From positions 1-8,709 of the forward strand of contig JAFAFN010000087.1 of assembly GCA_023423475.1 (NCBI GenBank): 8,709 bases of DNA. Reading direction: 5' to 3'. A program made the translations under genes and the position numbers. Shown here piece by piece: positions 1 through 5,428 of this stretch (positions are counted from its first letter, which is position 1; each line of letters begins with the position of its first letter). The notes beneath the pieces were generated by a model, which was not told the DNA's origin, made no database searches, and was given only the letters and a program-made list of their open reading frames with translations. This stretch comes from Actinomycetes bacterium (GTDB taxonomy: Bacteria; Actinomycetota; Acidimicrobiia; Acidimicrobiales; Microtrichaceae).

Positions 1-1152
1 CGAGAACGTCGGCGCATCACCTGCGAGTCGGAAGGTCGTGCGCCGGGCGGTGTGGGTGAGGGGCGGTTCGGTGAGGAGCGGGATCGCTGCATCGCTGGTG
101 CAGGTCATCGCCGTCGCAGCTTCCGGCGACGTGACGGAGGTAGTCGTGGCGTCGGCGTCGTCGGTGGGCGGGACGACCAGCGACACCACGGCAACCACCG
201 CAAGGCTCGCTGCCCCGATCACGAGGGCAGCGAGCAACGCGGTCCTCGCCCAGCGGAGCTGCCGACTCCGATTCGATCGGCGGCTAGCGATCCGACGCAG
301 CTGCGATGCCCACAGCACCAGGTCCGTGGGGCGGTCTTCGGGACGTGACGCCAACAGGGCCGAGAGGTGGTCGGCCACCGCGCCTGGATCGCGGAACCGG
401 GCGATGTCCGGAGACGCGAGGAGTCGCTCGCGAGCAGCTCCTGCGCCGTCGAGCAAGGGGGGATCGCCGGTGAAGCACCAGTGCGCCACCGCACCCAGTC
501 CCCAGACGTCCACCGCAGGTCGGTTCGCCGCGGCGGTGCCGGCGAGGACCTCCGGAGCTCTCCATCGGTAGGTCCCGACCCCTTGGGTGACGTCGATCGG
601 TTCCGCCGCACGAGCCACTCCGAAGTCGACGAGCACGGCCGCGCCGTCGGTTCGGATGCGCACGTTGGACGGCTTCACGTCGCGGTGAACCATCCCCTCA
701 GGTGCGTCTGGTCGGCTCCGGTGGAACACCGACAGCGCATCCGCGAGCTCAGCGATCCAGAGGCCACGCTGGTACGGAGAGGCCGAGTCGACGACGCGAT
801 CGAGCGGGGAGCCCTCGATCCACTCGGCGACGCTGTAGAGCATGCCGAGTTCGCCTTCCTCACCGAGTCCGACGTCGTCGCCGGTGTGGCGATCGTCGTG
901 CAACGCGGTTCCGACGAAGGACTCGAGCTGCAACATCAGGTGGGGGTGGGCGACACCGGAGAGCAGATCGGCGCGCTGGCGGACCTGGTCGAAATCCGCC
1001 ATGGGGACGGCCGAGAGCAGCTTCAGGGCAACGATGCGGTCGGTCCCGCAGTGCCTCGCCCGGTAGACGAGCCCCTCACCACCGATCTGCGCCAAGTCGA
1101 GGTTCTCGTCGCTCACCTCGTAGCGAGCAGGATCCTCCGCCGGCCCGGTCAC
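1..1152 (-). CDS. Transmembrane Ser/Thr protein kinase (Hanks type), 3' end cut off by the window edge
   Basis: The minus strand is open for 384 codons from a GTG at 1152 to the window edge, with no stop. GGGGAGG lies about 6 bases before the GTG and supports this start. Kinase motifs run in order: glycine-rich loop QIGGEGLVY (residues 22-30, first Gly replaced by Gln), VALK with catalytic Lys44, HRDVKPSN (156-163, catalytic Asp158), DFG (176-178), APE (199-201) and DVWGLG (215-220). A basic juxtamembrane stretch (about 286-303) leads into one hydrophobic segment (about 304-327), followed by a Thr/Ser-rich linker that should lie outside the cell. This is the layout of actinobacterial PknB-type receptor kinases: cytoplasmic kinase, one membrane pass, external sensor. 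The sensor is incomplete here. The segment after Lys44 carries an acidic insertion (about 85-103). It is the second gene of a pair with the FHA protein, 68 bp upstream. The kinase call is firm; ligand and targets are unknown. Confidence 0.93.
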   Translation of the reverse strand, partial: MTGPAEDPARYEVSDENLDLAQIGGEGLVYRARHCGTDRIVALKLLSAVPMADFDQVRQRADLLSGVAHPHLMLQLESFVGTALHDDRHTGDDVGLGEEGELGMLYSVAEWIEGSPLDRVVDSASPYQRGLWIAELADALSVFHRSRPDAPEGMVHRDVKPSNVRIRTDGAAVLVDFGVARAAEPIDVTQGVGTYRWRAPEVLAGTAAANRPAVDVWGLGAVAHWCFTGDPPLLDGAGAARERLLASPDIARFRDPGAVADHLSALLASRPEDRPTDLVLWASQLRRIASRRSNRSRQLRWARTALLAALVIGAASLAVVAVVSLVVPPTDDADATTTSVTSPEAATAMTCTSDAAIPLLTEPPLTHTARRTTFRLAGDAPTFS

Positions 1153-1185
1153 GTAGACCCTCCCCGACGCCGAGACCGACGGCGA

Positions 1186-1207
1186 TGGTCCGGTGTGTTG
1201 CGGACCA
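1186..1207 (-). other. Small stem-loop between the FHA gene and the kinase gene
   Basis: TGGTCCG (1186-1192) and CGGACCA (1201-1207) are a perfect 7-bp inverted repeat with an 8-base loop. It lies in the 68-bp gap between the FHA gene stop and the kinase start. There is no T-run, so a strong terminator is unlikely. It could tune kinase expression relative to the upstream gene, or be chance in GC-rich DNA. Confidence 0.3.
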
Positions 1208-1220
1208 GCGGGCCCGTCCG

Positions 1221-1940
1221 TCACAGGAGCTTGTGGAGTCGGATGGCCTGGCACACTGCGACCCGCTTGTCGGCGACGTCGGGCATCGGGACCCCCGCAG
1301 CGAACAGCGAGGACCACACCGAGTACAGGACCTCCCTCGCAGAGTTCTGGTGGCAGTCCAGCGATGCCGCGACTTCGCGATGCGTTGCCGGCTCGAGACG
1401 CCCGCGGCGGAGCGGATCGAGGTAGGCCTCGACCACCCGCCGCTGCGCCTCGGTCAAGGTCAGCTGATGCGTGACTGTCGGGTCGTCCGTCGTCGGATGG
1501 GTTCGTTCTTCAAGGTCGGGGGCCAGGACGACATCGAGCGGCCACGAGCGAAGCTGGCCGTGCACGGTCACCCGGAACTCGGACTCCGACGGCGCGAAAC
1601 CATCGCCCGTGGCGACGAGCACTGGCGGTCGACCGGCCGCCGAGACCTCCAACGCCGAACGACCGGGCTGGTTCGTCGCCTCGATGAAGACACGGCCACC
1701 GGCCACGATGAGGCGCCCGGCGCTGCGCGGCACCCCTGTGTCGGCGATCGGCGCATGGGCGAATCGGATCGGGCAGGTGCCGGCCCTCCCGAACTCCGCG
1801 ACGTCGCCGTCCGCGAGGACGACCGACTCGATGCCGTGCGGCGCATCGAAGGTCACCGCGACGCGTCCGGTGACAGCCAGCCTGTCGAACTCCCCCACGC
1901 CGCCAGCGTAGTGATCGCCGTCACTCCCGTGGACCGGCAC
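1221..1940 (-). CDS. FHA-like domain protein with C-terminal helix-turn-helix, partner of the adjacent kinase
   Basis: The product is 239 residues from a GTG at 1940; an in-frame TGA lies five codons upstream, so the frame cannot extend much further. Residues about 40-130 resemble an FHA phosphothreonine-binding domain: an early FGR (50-52), PRSAGRL (71-77) where FHA domains carry their conserved loop, GRVFIEATN (82-90), and GDGFAPSESEFRVTVHG near the end of the fold. Residues about 158-236 (LTEAQRRVV, then THREVAASL, then a C-terminal DKRVAVCQAIRLHKLL) look like a winged or LuxR-like helix-turn-helix. There is no signal peptide or membrane segment. Known FHA proteins bind phosphothreonine on Ser/Thr kinases and their substrates, so this one probably reads out the kinase encoded 68 bp downstream, perhaps as a transcription factor. 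A second GTG at codon 15 is an alternative start. FHA is moderately sure; DNA binding is inferred. Confidence 0.75.
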   Translation of the reverse strand: MPVHGSDGDHYAGGVGEFDRLAVTGRVAVTFDAPHGIESVVLADGDVAEFGRAGTCPIRFAHAPIADTGVPRSAGRLIVAGGRVFIEATNQPGRSALEVSAAGRPPVLVATGDGFAPSESEFRVTVHGQLRSWPLDVVLAPDLEERTHPTTDDPTVTHQLTLTEAQRRVVEAYLDPLRRGRLEPATHREVAASLDCHQNSAREVLYSVWSSLFAAGVPMPDVADKRVAVCQAIRLHKLL

Positions 1941-1950
1941 CCCTGCCGGT
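1933..1950 (-). other. Hairpin over the start codon of the FHA gene
   Basis: ACCGGCA (1933-1939) and TGCCGGT (1944-1950) are a perfect 7-bp inverted repeat with a 4-base loop. On the minus-strand mRNA the loop is GGGG, and the GTG start (1940-1938) lies at the loop/stem boundary. If it folds, it would hide the ribosome site. That implies either weak or regulated translation, or use of the later GTG at codon 15. Confidence 0.35.
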
Positions 1951-2057
1951 GGTCACGCCCGGCGAGGTCGTCGATGGTGTCTGCAGCCCGCTGGAGGAGG
2001 TCCAGGTCACGGGTCCGACCCGGCGGTTGAAGGCATCGGCGGGAGGGGGAGGTCCAC
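1941..2057. promoter_or_regulatory. Divergent intergenic region between FHA/kinase unit and lipoprotein gene
   Basis: These 117 bp separate two genes transcribed away from each other, so the promoters of both units should lie here. I see no convincing -35/-10 pair on either strand. The only clear signals are the purine-rich ribosome site of the lipoprotein gene (GGGAGGGGGAGG, 2041-2052) and the hairpin at the FHA start. The assignment rests on gene orientation only. Confidence 0.4.
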
Positions 2058-2591
2058 ATGTCCACCAGACGAATCGTAGAAATGCTCGTCGCGTGCATCG
2101 CAGTGACCGGAGTGGGCGCGGGATGCGCCCCGACTCCAGCACACTCCGACGTGGTGTTGTGCGATCGAGGCTCGGCCGTCGTCGAGGTGACACCCGGCAT
2201 CCGGTTCGAGTCTGGTCCCAACGACCTGGCACTCTCAGCGCCGACCGAGACCGTCGCCTGCTACGACTACACGGGATCGGGAGTGACCACCGCTCGCTTC
2301 GACCAGCTCGAAGTGTCGTTCCCCTCGATCAGCTGCGCCGGTGGTCCCGGAGTCAACGGGGCGGGTTCGGCGGTGATCTCGTGGTCGGACGGATCCACGT
2401 CGCAGGCGGATCTGTCGATCGAGCTGGACGGGATGCTGAGCGGAACCATCGACCTGGTCGTGACCAGCGGCAACTTCGAGGGGTATCGAGGTGAGGTGGA
2501 GCTGCTGGCATCGCCCGCGGCGGGTGATTGCCTGCTCGGCATCACCGCCGAGCAGGTGGACCTCGGGTGGGTCTTCCTCGTCGCGACCTGA
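2058..2591 (+). CDS. Secreted lipoprotein of unknown function
   Basis: The product has 177 residues. The ATG at 2058 follows a strong purine-rich ribosome site (GGGAGGGGGAGG, 5 bases before the start). The N-terminus is a lipoprotein signal peptide: MSTRR, a hydrophobic stretch (6-19), and a lipobox GAGC with Cys23 as the predicted lipidated residue. The mature part is rich in Val, Ser, Gly and Thr with short alternating hydrophobic stretches, suggesting an all-beta domain. It has four further cysteines (35, 68, 93, 158), which could form two disulfides outside the membrane. Notable pieces are ISCAGGPG (91-98), a WSDGS turn (109-113) and GNFEGYRGE (138-146). I do not recognise the family. It stands alone, diverging from the FHA/kinase unit and closed by a hairpin. 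A link with the kinase, for example as an envelope component, is possible but not shown. Confidence 0.82.
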   Translation: MSTRRIVEMLVACIAVTGVGAGCAPTPAHSDVVLCDRGSAVVEVTPGIRFESGPNDLALSAPTETVACYDYTGSGVTTARFDQLEVSFPSISCAGGPGVNGAGSAVISWSDGSTSQADLSIELDGMLSGTIDLVVTSGNFEGYRGEVELLASPAAGDCLLGITAEQVDLGWVFLVAT

Positions 2592-2615
2592 CAACGCCCC
2601 GTCAGCAGCGACGAT

Positions 2616-2650
2616 CGGCAGGGCCTCCACCCCACTCGGAGGCCCTGCCG
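2616..2650 (+). terminator. Strong hairpin after the lipoprotein gene, probable terminator
   Basis: CGGCAGGGCCTCC (2616-2628) and GGAGGCCCTGCCG (2638-2650) form a perfect 13-bp stem with a 9-base loop, 24 bases after the lipoprotein stop codon. No T-run follows, which is common for terminators in high-GC actinobacteria. It separates the lipoprotein gene from the TetR gene. Confidence 0.75.
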
Positions 2651-2665
2651 TCGCGTTCGGTCTGT

Positions 2666-2675
2666 GGCAGGGCCT
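2666..2675 (+). repeat. Third copy of the hairpin arm, before the TetR gene
   Basis: GGCAGGGCCT at 2666-2675 is identical to 2617-2626 in the left arm of the upstream hairpin and complementary to AGGCCCTGCC (2640-2649) in its right arm. The right arm can therefore pair with either copy, giving two mutually exclusive stems. This could be an antiterminator-like arrangement, or the repeats could be protein binding sites close to the TetR promoter. Confidence 0.45.
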
Positions 2676-2690
2676 GACGCGGCCGCTGGA

Positions 2691-2696
2691 TAGATT
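2691..2696 (+). promoter_or_regulatory. Candidate -10 box of the TetR gene, leaderless transcript
   Basis: TAGATT fits the actinobacterial -10 pattern TANNNT and is followed by exactly six bases before the A of the ATG at 2703. This is the spacing expected if transcription starts at the start codon. No good -35 box is visible at the right distance. GCGGAG directly abuts the ATG, too close to work well as a ribosome site, which also fits a leaderless message. Confidence 0.5.
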
Positions 2697-2702
2697 GCGG
2701 AG

Positions 2703-3344
2703 ATGGCGAAGCGTCCCGCGACTCCCGATGCTCGCTCGACGAGGCCATCTGCGGACCCGACCCGGGATCGGATCGTCGCCGCCGCGGCCGAGCTGTTCGC
2801 GGACCGCTCGTTTGAAGGGGCGACCACGCGGGAGATAGCGGCCCGTGCCGGGGTGACCCAGCCACTGCTCAACTACCACTACACGTCGAAGGACGCGTTG
2901 TGGCGAGCAGCGGTCGATTCGCTCTTCCGAGCGCTCGGTGAGTCGATGGCAGCCCAACTCGATCAGCTGGGGGACCTCGACGACCTGTCCCGGGCGAAGC
3001 TCCAGGTCCGCGAGTTCGTCACCTTCTCCGCCCGTCACCCGCAGCTGCACCGCATCATCACCCAGGAGTCCAAAGCTGACAGCGCCCGCATGGACTACCT
3101 GGTCGAACGACACGTCCGCCCGCTGTACGACGTCACCGTCTCCATGTTCGAGACCCTCGTGGCCGACGGTCTGATCGCCCCGATCCCGCCGGCTCACCTC
3201 TACTACGTCCTCACCGGGGCGGCACCGACGATGTTCGTGCTCGGGCCCGAGTGTCGCCGCCTGACGGGTCTCGACCCCGAAGCCGCCGAGGTGATCGAGG
3301 CGCACGCCGACGCGGTCTGCACGCTCATCTTCGGCGCGGACTGA
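2703..3344 (+). CDS. TetR/AcrR-family transcriptional regulator
   Basis: The product has 213 residues, a usual length for the family. After a basic, disordered N-terminal tail (1-20) comes the TetR DNA-binding domain: TRDRIVAAAAELFADRSFEG (20-39), then TTREIAARAGVTQPLLNYHYTSKDALW (41-67), with the helix-turn-helix at about 42-60 and the typical YHY-x-SK-x-LW signature. Residues about 75-210 form the helical ligand-binding and dimer domain, with a hydrophobic C-terminal half (LYYVLTGAAPTMFVLG, 166-181) that could line the effector pocket. It ends 192 bp before the catabolic operon on the same strand. A 24-bp palindrome in that gap overlaps the operon promoter, so it most likely represses the operon and is released by a pathway substrate or intermediate. 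No copy of the full palindrome lies before its own start, so it may not repress itself through that site. Confidence 0.95.
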   Translation: MAKRPATPDARSTRPSADPTRDRIVAAAAELFADRSFEGATTREIAARAGVTQPLLNYHYTSKDALWRAAVDSLFRALGESMAAQLDQLGDLDDLSRAKLQVREFVTFSARHPQLHRIITQESKADSARMDYLVERHVRPLYDVTVSMFETLVADGLIAPIPPAHLYYVLTGAAPTMFVLGPECRRLTGLDPEAAEVIEAHADAVCTLIFGAD

Positions 3345-3348
3345 TCAG
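3340..3348 (+). repeat. Extra copy of the operator half-site at the TetR gene end
   Basis: ACTGATCAG here, overlapping the TGA stop of the TetR gene, is identical to nine bases of the operator palindrome (3439-3447), exactly 99 bp upstream of it. It contains the 8-bp palindrome CTGATCAG. It could be an auxiliary site for the regulator, but nine bases can also occur by chance. Confidence 0.25.
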
Positions 3349-3421
3349 CAGGCGCGACCGCGCCCGACACCATCCCGGATCACGGCGGCAGCAGGGTCGC
3401 GCCGTCGTCCGCGCGCGACGG

Positions 3422-3450
3422 TTGACAAAGCCTGATCAACTGATCAGGCT
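3422..3450 (+). promoter_or_regulatory. Promoter of the catabolic operon
   Basis: TTGACA (3422-3427) is a perfect consensus -35 box. A weak -10 candidate, CAGGCT (3445-3450), follows after 17 bases. The start of transcription would fall near 3457, giving a leader of about 80 bases before the GTG at 3537. The operator palindrome fills the space between the two boxes, so bound repressor would block RNA polymerase. Confidence 0.6.
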
Positions 3451-3451
3451 T
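3428..3451 (+). promoter_or_regulatory. 24-bp palindromic operator, probably for the TetR regulator
   Basis: AAGCCTGATCA (3428-3438) and TGATCAGGCTT (3441-3451) are perfect inverted 11-bp arms around a 2-base centre (AC). The length and symmetry suit a TetR dimer or pair of dimers. It starts directly after the -35 box and covers the -10 region, and lies between the TetR gene and the operon. Sequence symmetry and position are seen directly; binding by this regulator is inferred. Confidence 0.75.
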
Positions 3452-3536
3452 GTGGGGGCGACGTCCGTGGCGAGCGCGGACGGTTCCGGCGACGGACGAC
3501 GGGGTCGATGGTGCTGCGAGTGGCGAGGGTGGGAGC

Positions 3537-4504
3537 GTGAGCGTCGCCGGCAAGCTCGACGTGCACGCGCACTACCTGCCCGAGCCGTATCGCGACCTGC
3601 TCGAGCAGGTAGGCCACAACCGGCCGGACGGCATGGCCCAGATTCCGACCTGGTCGCCCGACGCGCACCTCGAGCTGATGGACCGGCTCGGCATCGCCAC
3701 GTCGCTGCTGTCGGTCTCCACACCGGGAGTGCACGTGGCCGAGCACGTGTCGGCGGCCGAGGTCGCAGCGCAGGTCAACGACATCGGGCGACGCACGGTC
3801 GTCGACCACCCCGGCCGCTTCGGTCTGCTTGCCTCACTCCCGCTGCCTGATGTCGATGCCGCCATCGCCGAGATCCGTCGCTGCGTCGACGAGCTCCACG
3901 TCGACGGGTTCATCCTGTTGACCAACGTCGCGGGCACCTACTCGGCGACCCGGAGTGGGAGCCCGTGCTCGACGAGCTCGACCGGCACCATGCCAGGGTG
4001 CTCGTCCATCCGACGTCACCCGTCTGCTGGGAGCACACCTCGCTCGGACGCCCTCGACCGATGCTCGAGTTCCTCTTCGACACCACCCGCACGGTGGTGA
4101 ACCTGGTGCTCAACGGCTCGATCGCCCGGCACCCGAACCTGCGGCTGATCATCCCCCACGCGGGCGCGACGCTCCCCGTCATCGCCGACCGGGTCGCGCT
4201 GTTCTCGCTGGCCCTGGATGTCGACCCGTCGGCCGACGTGCTGCGCGACCTCGCGGGCCTGCACTTCGACCTCTCGGGCACGCCGCTCCCACGACAGCTG
4301 CCGGCGCTGCTCGGAATCACCTCGCCAGCTCACCTGCACTTCGGCAGCGACTACCCGTTCACGCCCGACTTCGTCGCAGCGATCGCCACCGAGCAACTCG
4401 ACACCGCCCGACTCGATGCTGCGGGCGAACCCGCTGGTTCGCTCGTCGAGTCGCTGCGGGCCAACACCCTCGCCCTGTTCCCGAGCCTCGCCGGCCGGGT
4501 CTGA
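3537..4504 (+). pseudogene. Amidohydrolase (ACMSD / aromatic decarboxylase-like), broken by a one-base frameshift
   Basis: Two overlapping frames encode one protein of the amidohydrolase_2 family (metal-dependent decarboxylases and hydrolases such as ACMSD and resorcylate decarboxylase). The first part starts at GTG 3537 (GAGGG seven bases before it) and reads to ...NVAGTYS. The second continues from base 3947 with DPEWEPVLDELDRHHARVL and ends at the TGA 4502-4504. One missing base, most simply a G in TCGGGC around 3942-3946, shifts the frame by -1. Repaired, the protein is 322 residues, normal for the family, with all expected metal ligands: His10 and His12 (DVHAH), His158 (LVHP), His208 (IIPHAG) and Asp272 (FGSDYP). 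Unrepaired, the first frame runs on as nonsense to 4100 and lacks the last three ligands. Conservation on both sides suggests a very recent mutation or a sequencing/assembly error. As first gene of the operon it may decarboxylate an aromatic acid or act on a ring-cleavage product. Confidence 0.85.
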
Positions 4505-4540
4505 ACCCCCTGCCCCCGACCCTTTCCGAGAGGAACGCAC

Positions 4541-5428
4541 ATGGACCACCATCTCGAGCTCGCCTATCTGGTGGTCGAGGTCCCGGAGCCGGCCACACTC
4601 AGTCCGGTGTTCGCCGACGTGATCGGTCTGGTCCCGGGTGCACCTGCTGGCGCCGACCTCTCGTGGCGAAACGACGACCGTGCCCAGCGGATCGTGGTGC
4701 AGGCCGGGCCGGCGAACGACGCGGTCGTCGTAGGGTTCGAGGCGGCCGATGACGCGTCGTTCGACGCGCTCGTCGAGCGACTCGGGCACCTCGGTGCAAC
4801 GGTGGAGGAAGGGTCCGCCGACGAGCTGGCTCGCCGACGCGTCGATCGACTGGTCACCGTGAGGTCGCCGTGGGGCGTCGACGTCGACGTCGTGACGGAG
4901 CTCGACGCCGCATCCACTCCGTACGAGTCGCCGTCGATGCCGGGCGGCTTCCTCACCGACGGTGTCGGGTTCGGGCACGTCGTGTTCGCGACGACGGCGT
5001 TCGACGAGTCGGTCCGGTTCCTGACCGACGGCCTCGGGTTCGTGCAGTCGGATTGGCTGCTCATGGAGCTCGCACCCGGGATGGATCTCGAGGTGCGCTT
5101 CTTCCACTGCAACGCCCGTCACCACACCGTGGCACTGGCGAGGGCGCCCTTCGAGTTGCCCCAGACCCTGCACCACGTCATGTTCGAGACCAACGTCCGC
5201 GACGATGTGGGCGCGGCCTTCGACCGGGCATGGGCTGCTGAGCTGCCGATCCCGAACGGACTCGGCCGTCACGACAACGACGGCATGTTCAGCTTCTATC
5301 TGGAGACCCCGGCGGGTTTCCAGATCGAGGTCGGCCACGGTGCTCGTGTGGTCGACGAGGGCTGGGACGACGATCGCCGGTACGACCGGATCAGCGCCTG
5401 GGGCCATCAGCCGCTGAGGCAGTCGTGA
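4541..5428 (+). CDS. Type I extradiol ring-cleavage dioxygenase (VOC family, BphC-like)
   Basis: The 295-residue product is close to the roughly 290-300 residues of BphC-type catechol dioxygenases, which open the ring of a catechol next to the two hydroxyls using Fe(II) (sometimes Mn) and O2. It has two VOC modules: an N-terminal non-catalytic one (about 6-120) and a catalytic one (about 142-268). The 2-His-1-carboxylate ligands are visible: His146 (GFGHVVF), His212 (LHHVMFE) and Glu263 (FQIEVGHG). The acid-base and substrate residues known from BphC are also present: His195 in FHCNARHHTVA, His244/Asp247 in RHDNDG, and Tyr253 in FSFYLETP. The ATG at 4541 follows GAGAGGAA. It lies 36 bp after the amidohydrolase and overlaps the next start by four bases (GTGA), which indicates translational coupling with the hydroxylase that would make its catechol substrate. 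Substrate unknown. Confidence 0.94.
   Translation: MDHHLELAYLVVEVPEPATLSPVFADVIGLVPGAPAGADLSWRNDDRAQRIVVQAGPANDAVVVGFEAADDASFDALVERLGHLGATVEEGSADELARRRVDRLVTVRSPWGVDVDVVTELDAASTPYESPSMPGGFLTDGVGFGHVVFATTAFDESVRFLTDGLGFVQSDWLLMELAPGMDLEVRFFHCNARHHTVALARAPFELPQTLHHVMFETNVRDDVGAAFDRAWAAELPIPNGLGRHDNDGMFSFYLETPAGFQIEVGHGARVVDEGWDDDRRYDRISAWGHQPLRQS

Noticed and set aside
219..863. Short minus-strand frames (219-611, 284-565, 675-863) as separate genes
   Set aside because: 219-611 and 284-565 are out of frame with the kinase, and 675-863 is a shadow too. The single kinase frame runs unbroken from 1152 to position 1 with all motifs.
367..2030. Long plus-strand open frames (367-1425 and 702-2030) across the left part
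   Set aside because: They are Arg/Ser/Gly-rich with no recognisable domain, and lie antisense to the kinase and FHA genes, which have clear motifs. They are GC-rich antisense shadows.
2235..3305. 356-residue minus-strand frame opposite the lipoprotein and TetR genes
   Set aside because: It spans two plus-strand genes and a terminator hairpin and has low-complexity His/Arg/Gly-rich content with no domain.
3450..3536. N-terminal extension of the amidohydrolase from an earlier start at 3450
   Set aside because: The extension overlaps the operator and promoter and reads as Arg/Gly-rich noise. GTG 3537 has a ribosome site and puts the HxH motif at the usual place near the N-terminus.
3936..3950. 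Programmed -1 ribosomal frameshift in the amidohydrolase
   Set aside because: There is no X-XXY-YYZ slippery heptamer and no evident downstream pseudoknot. A simple indel explains it better.
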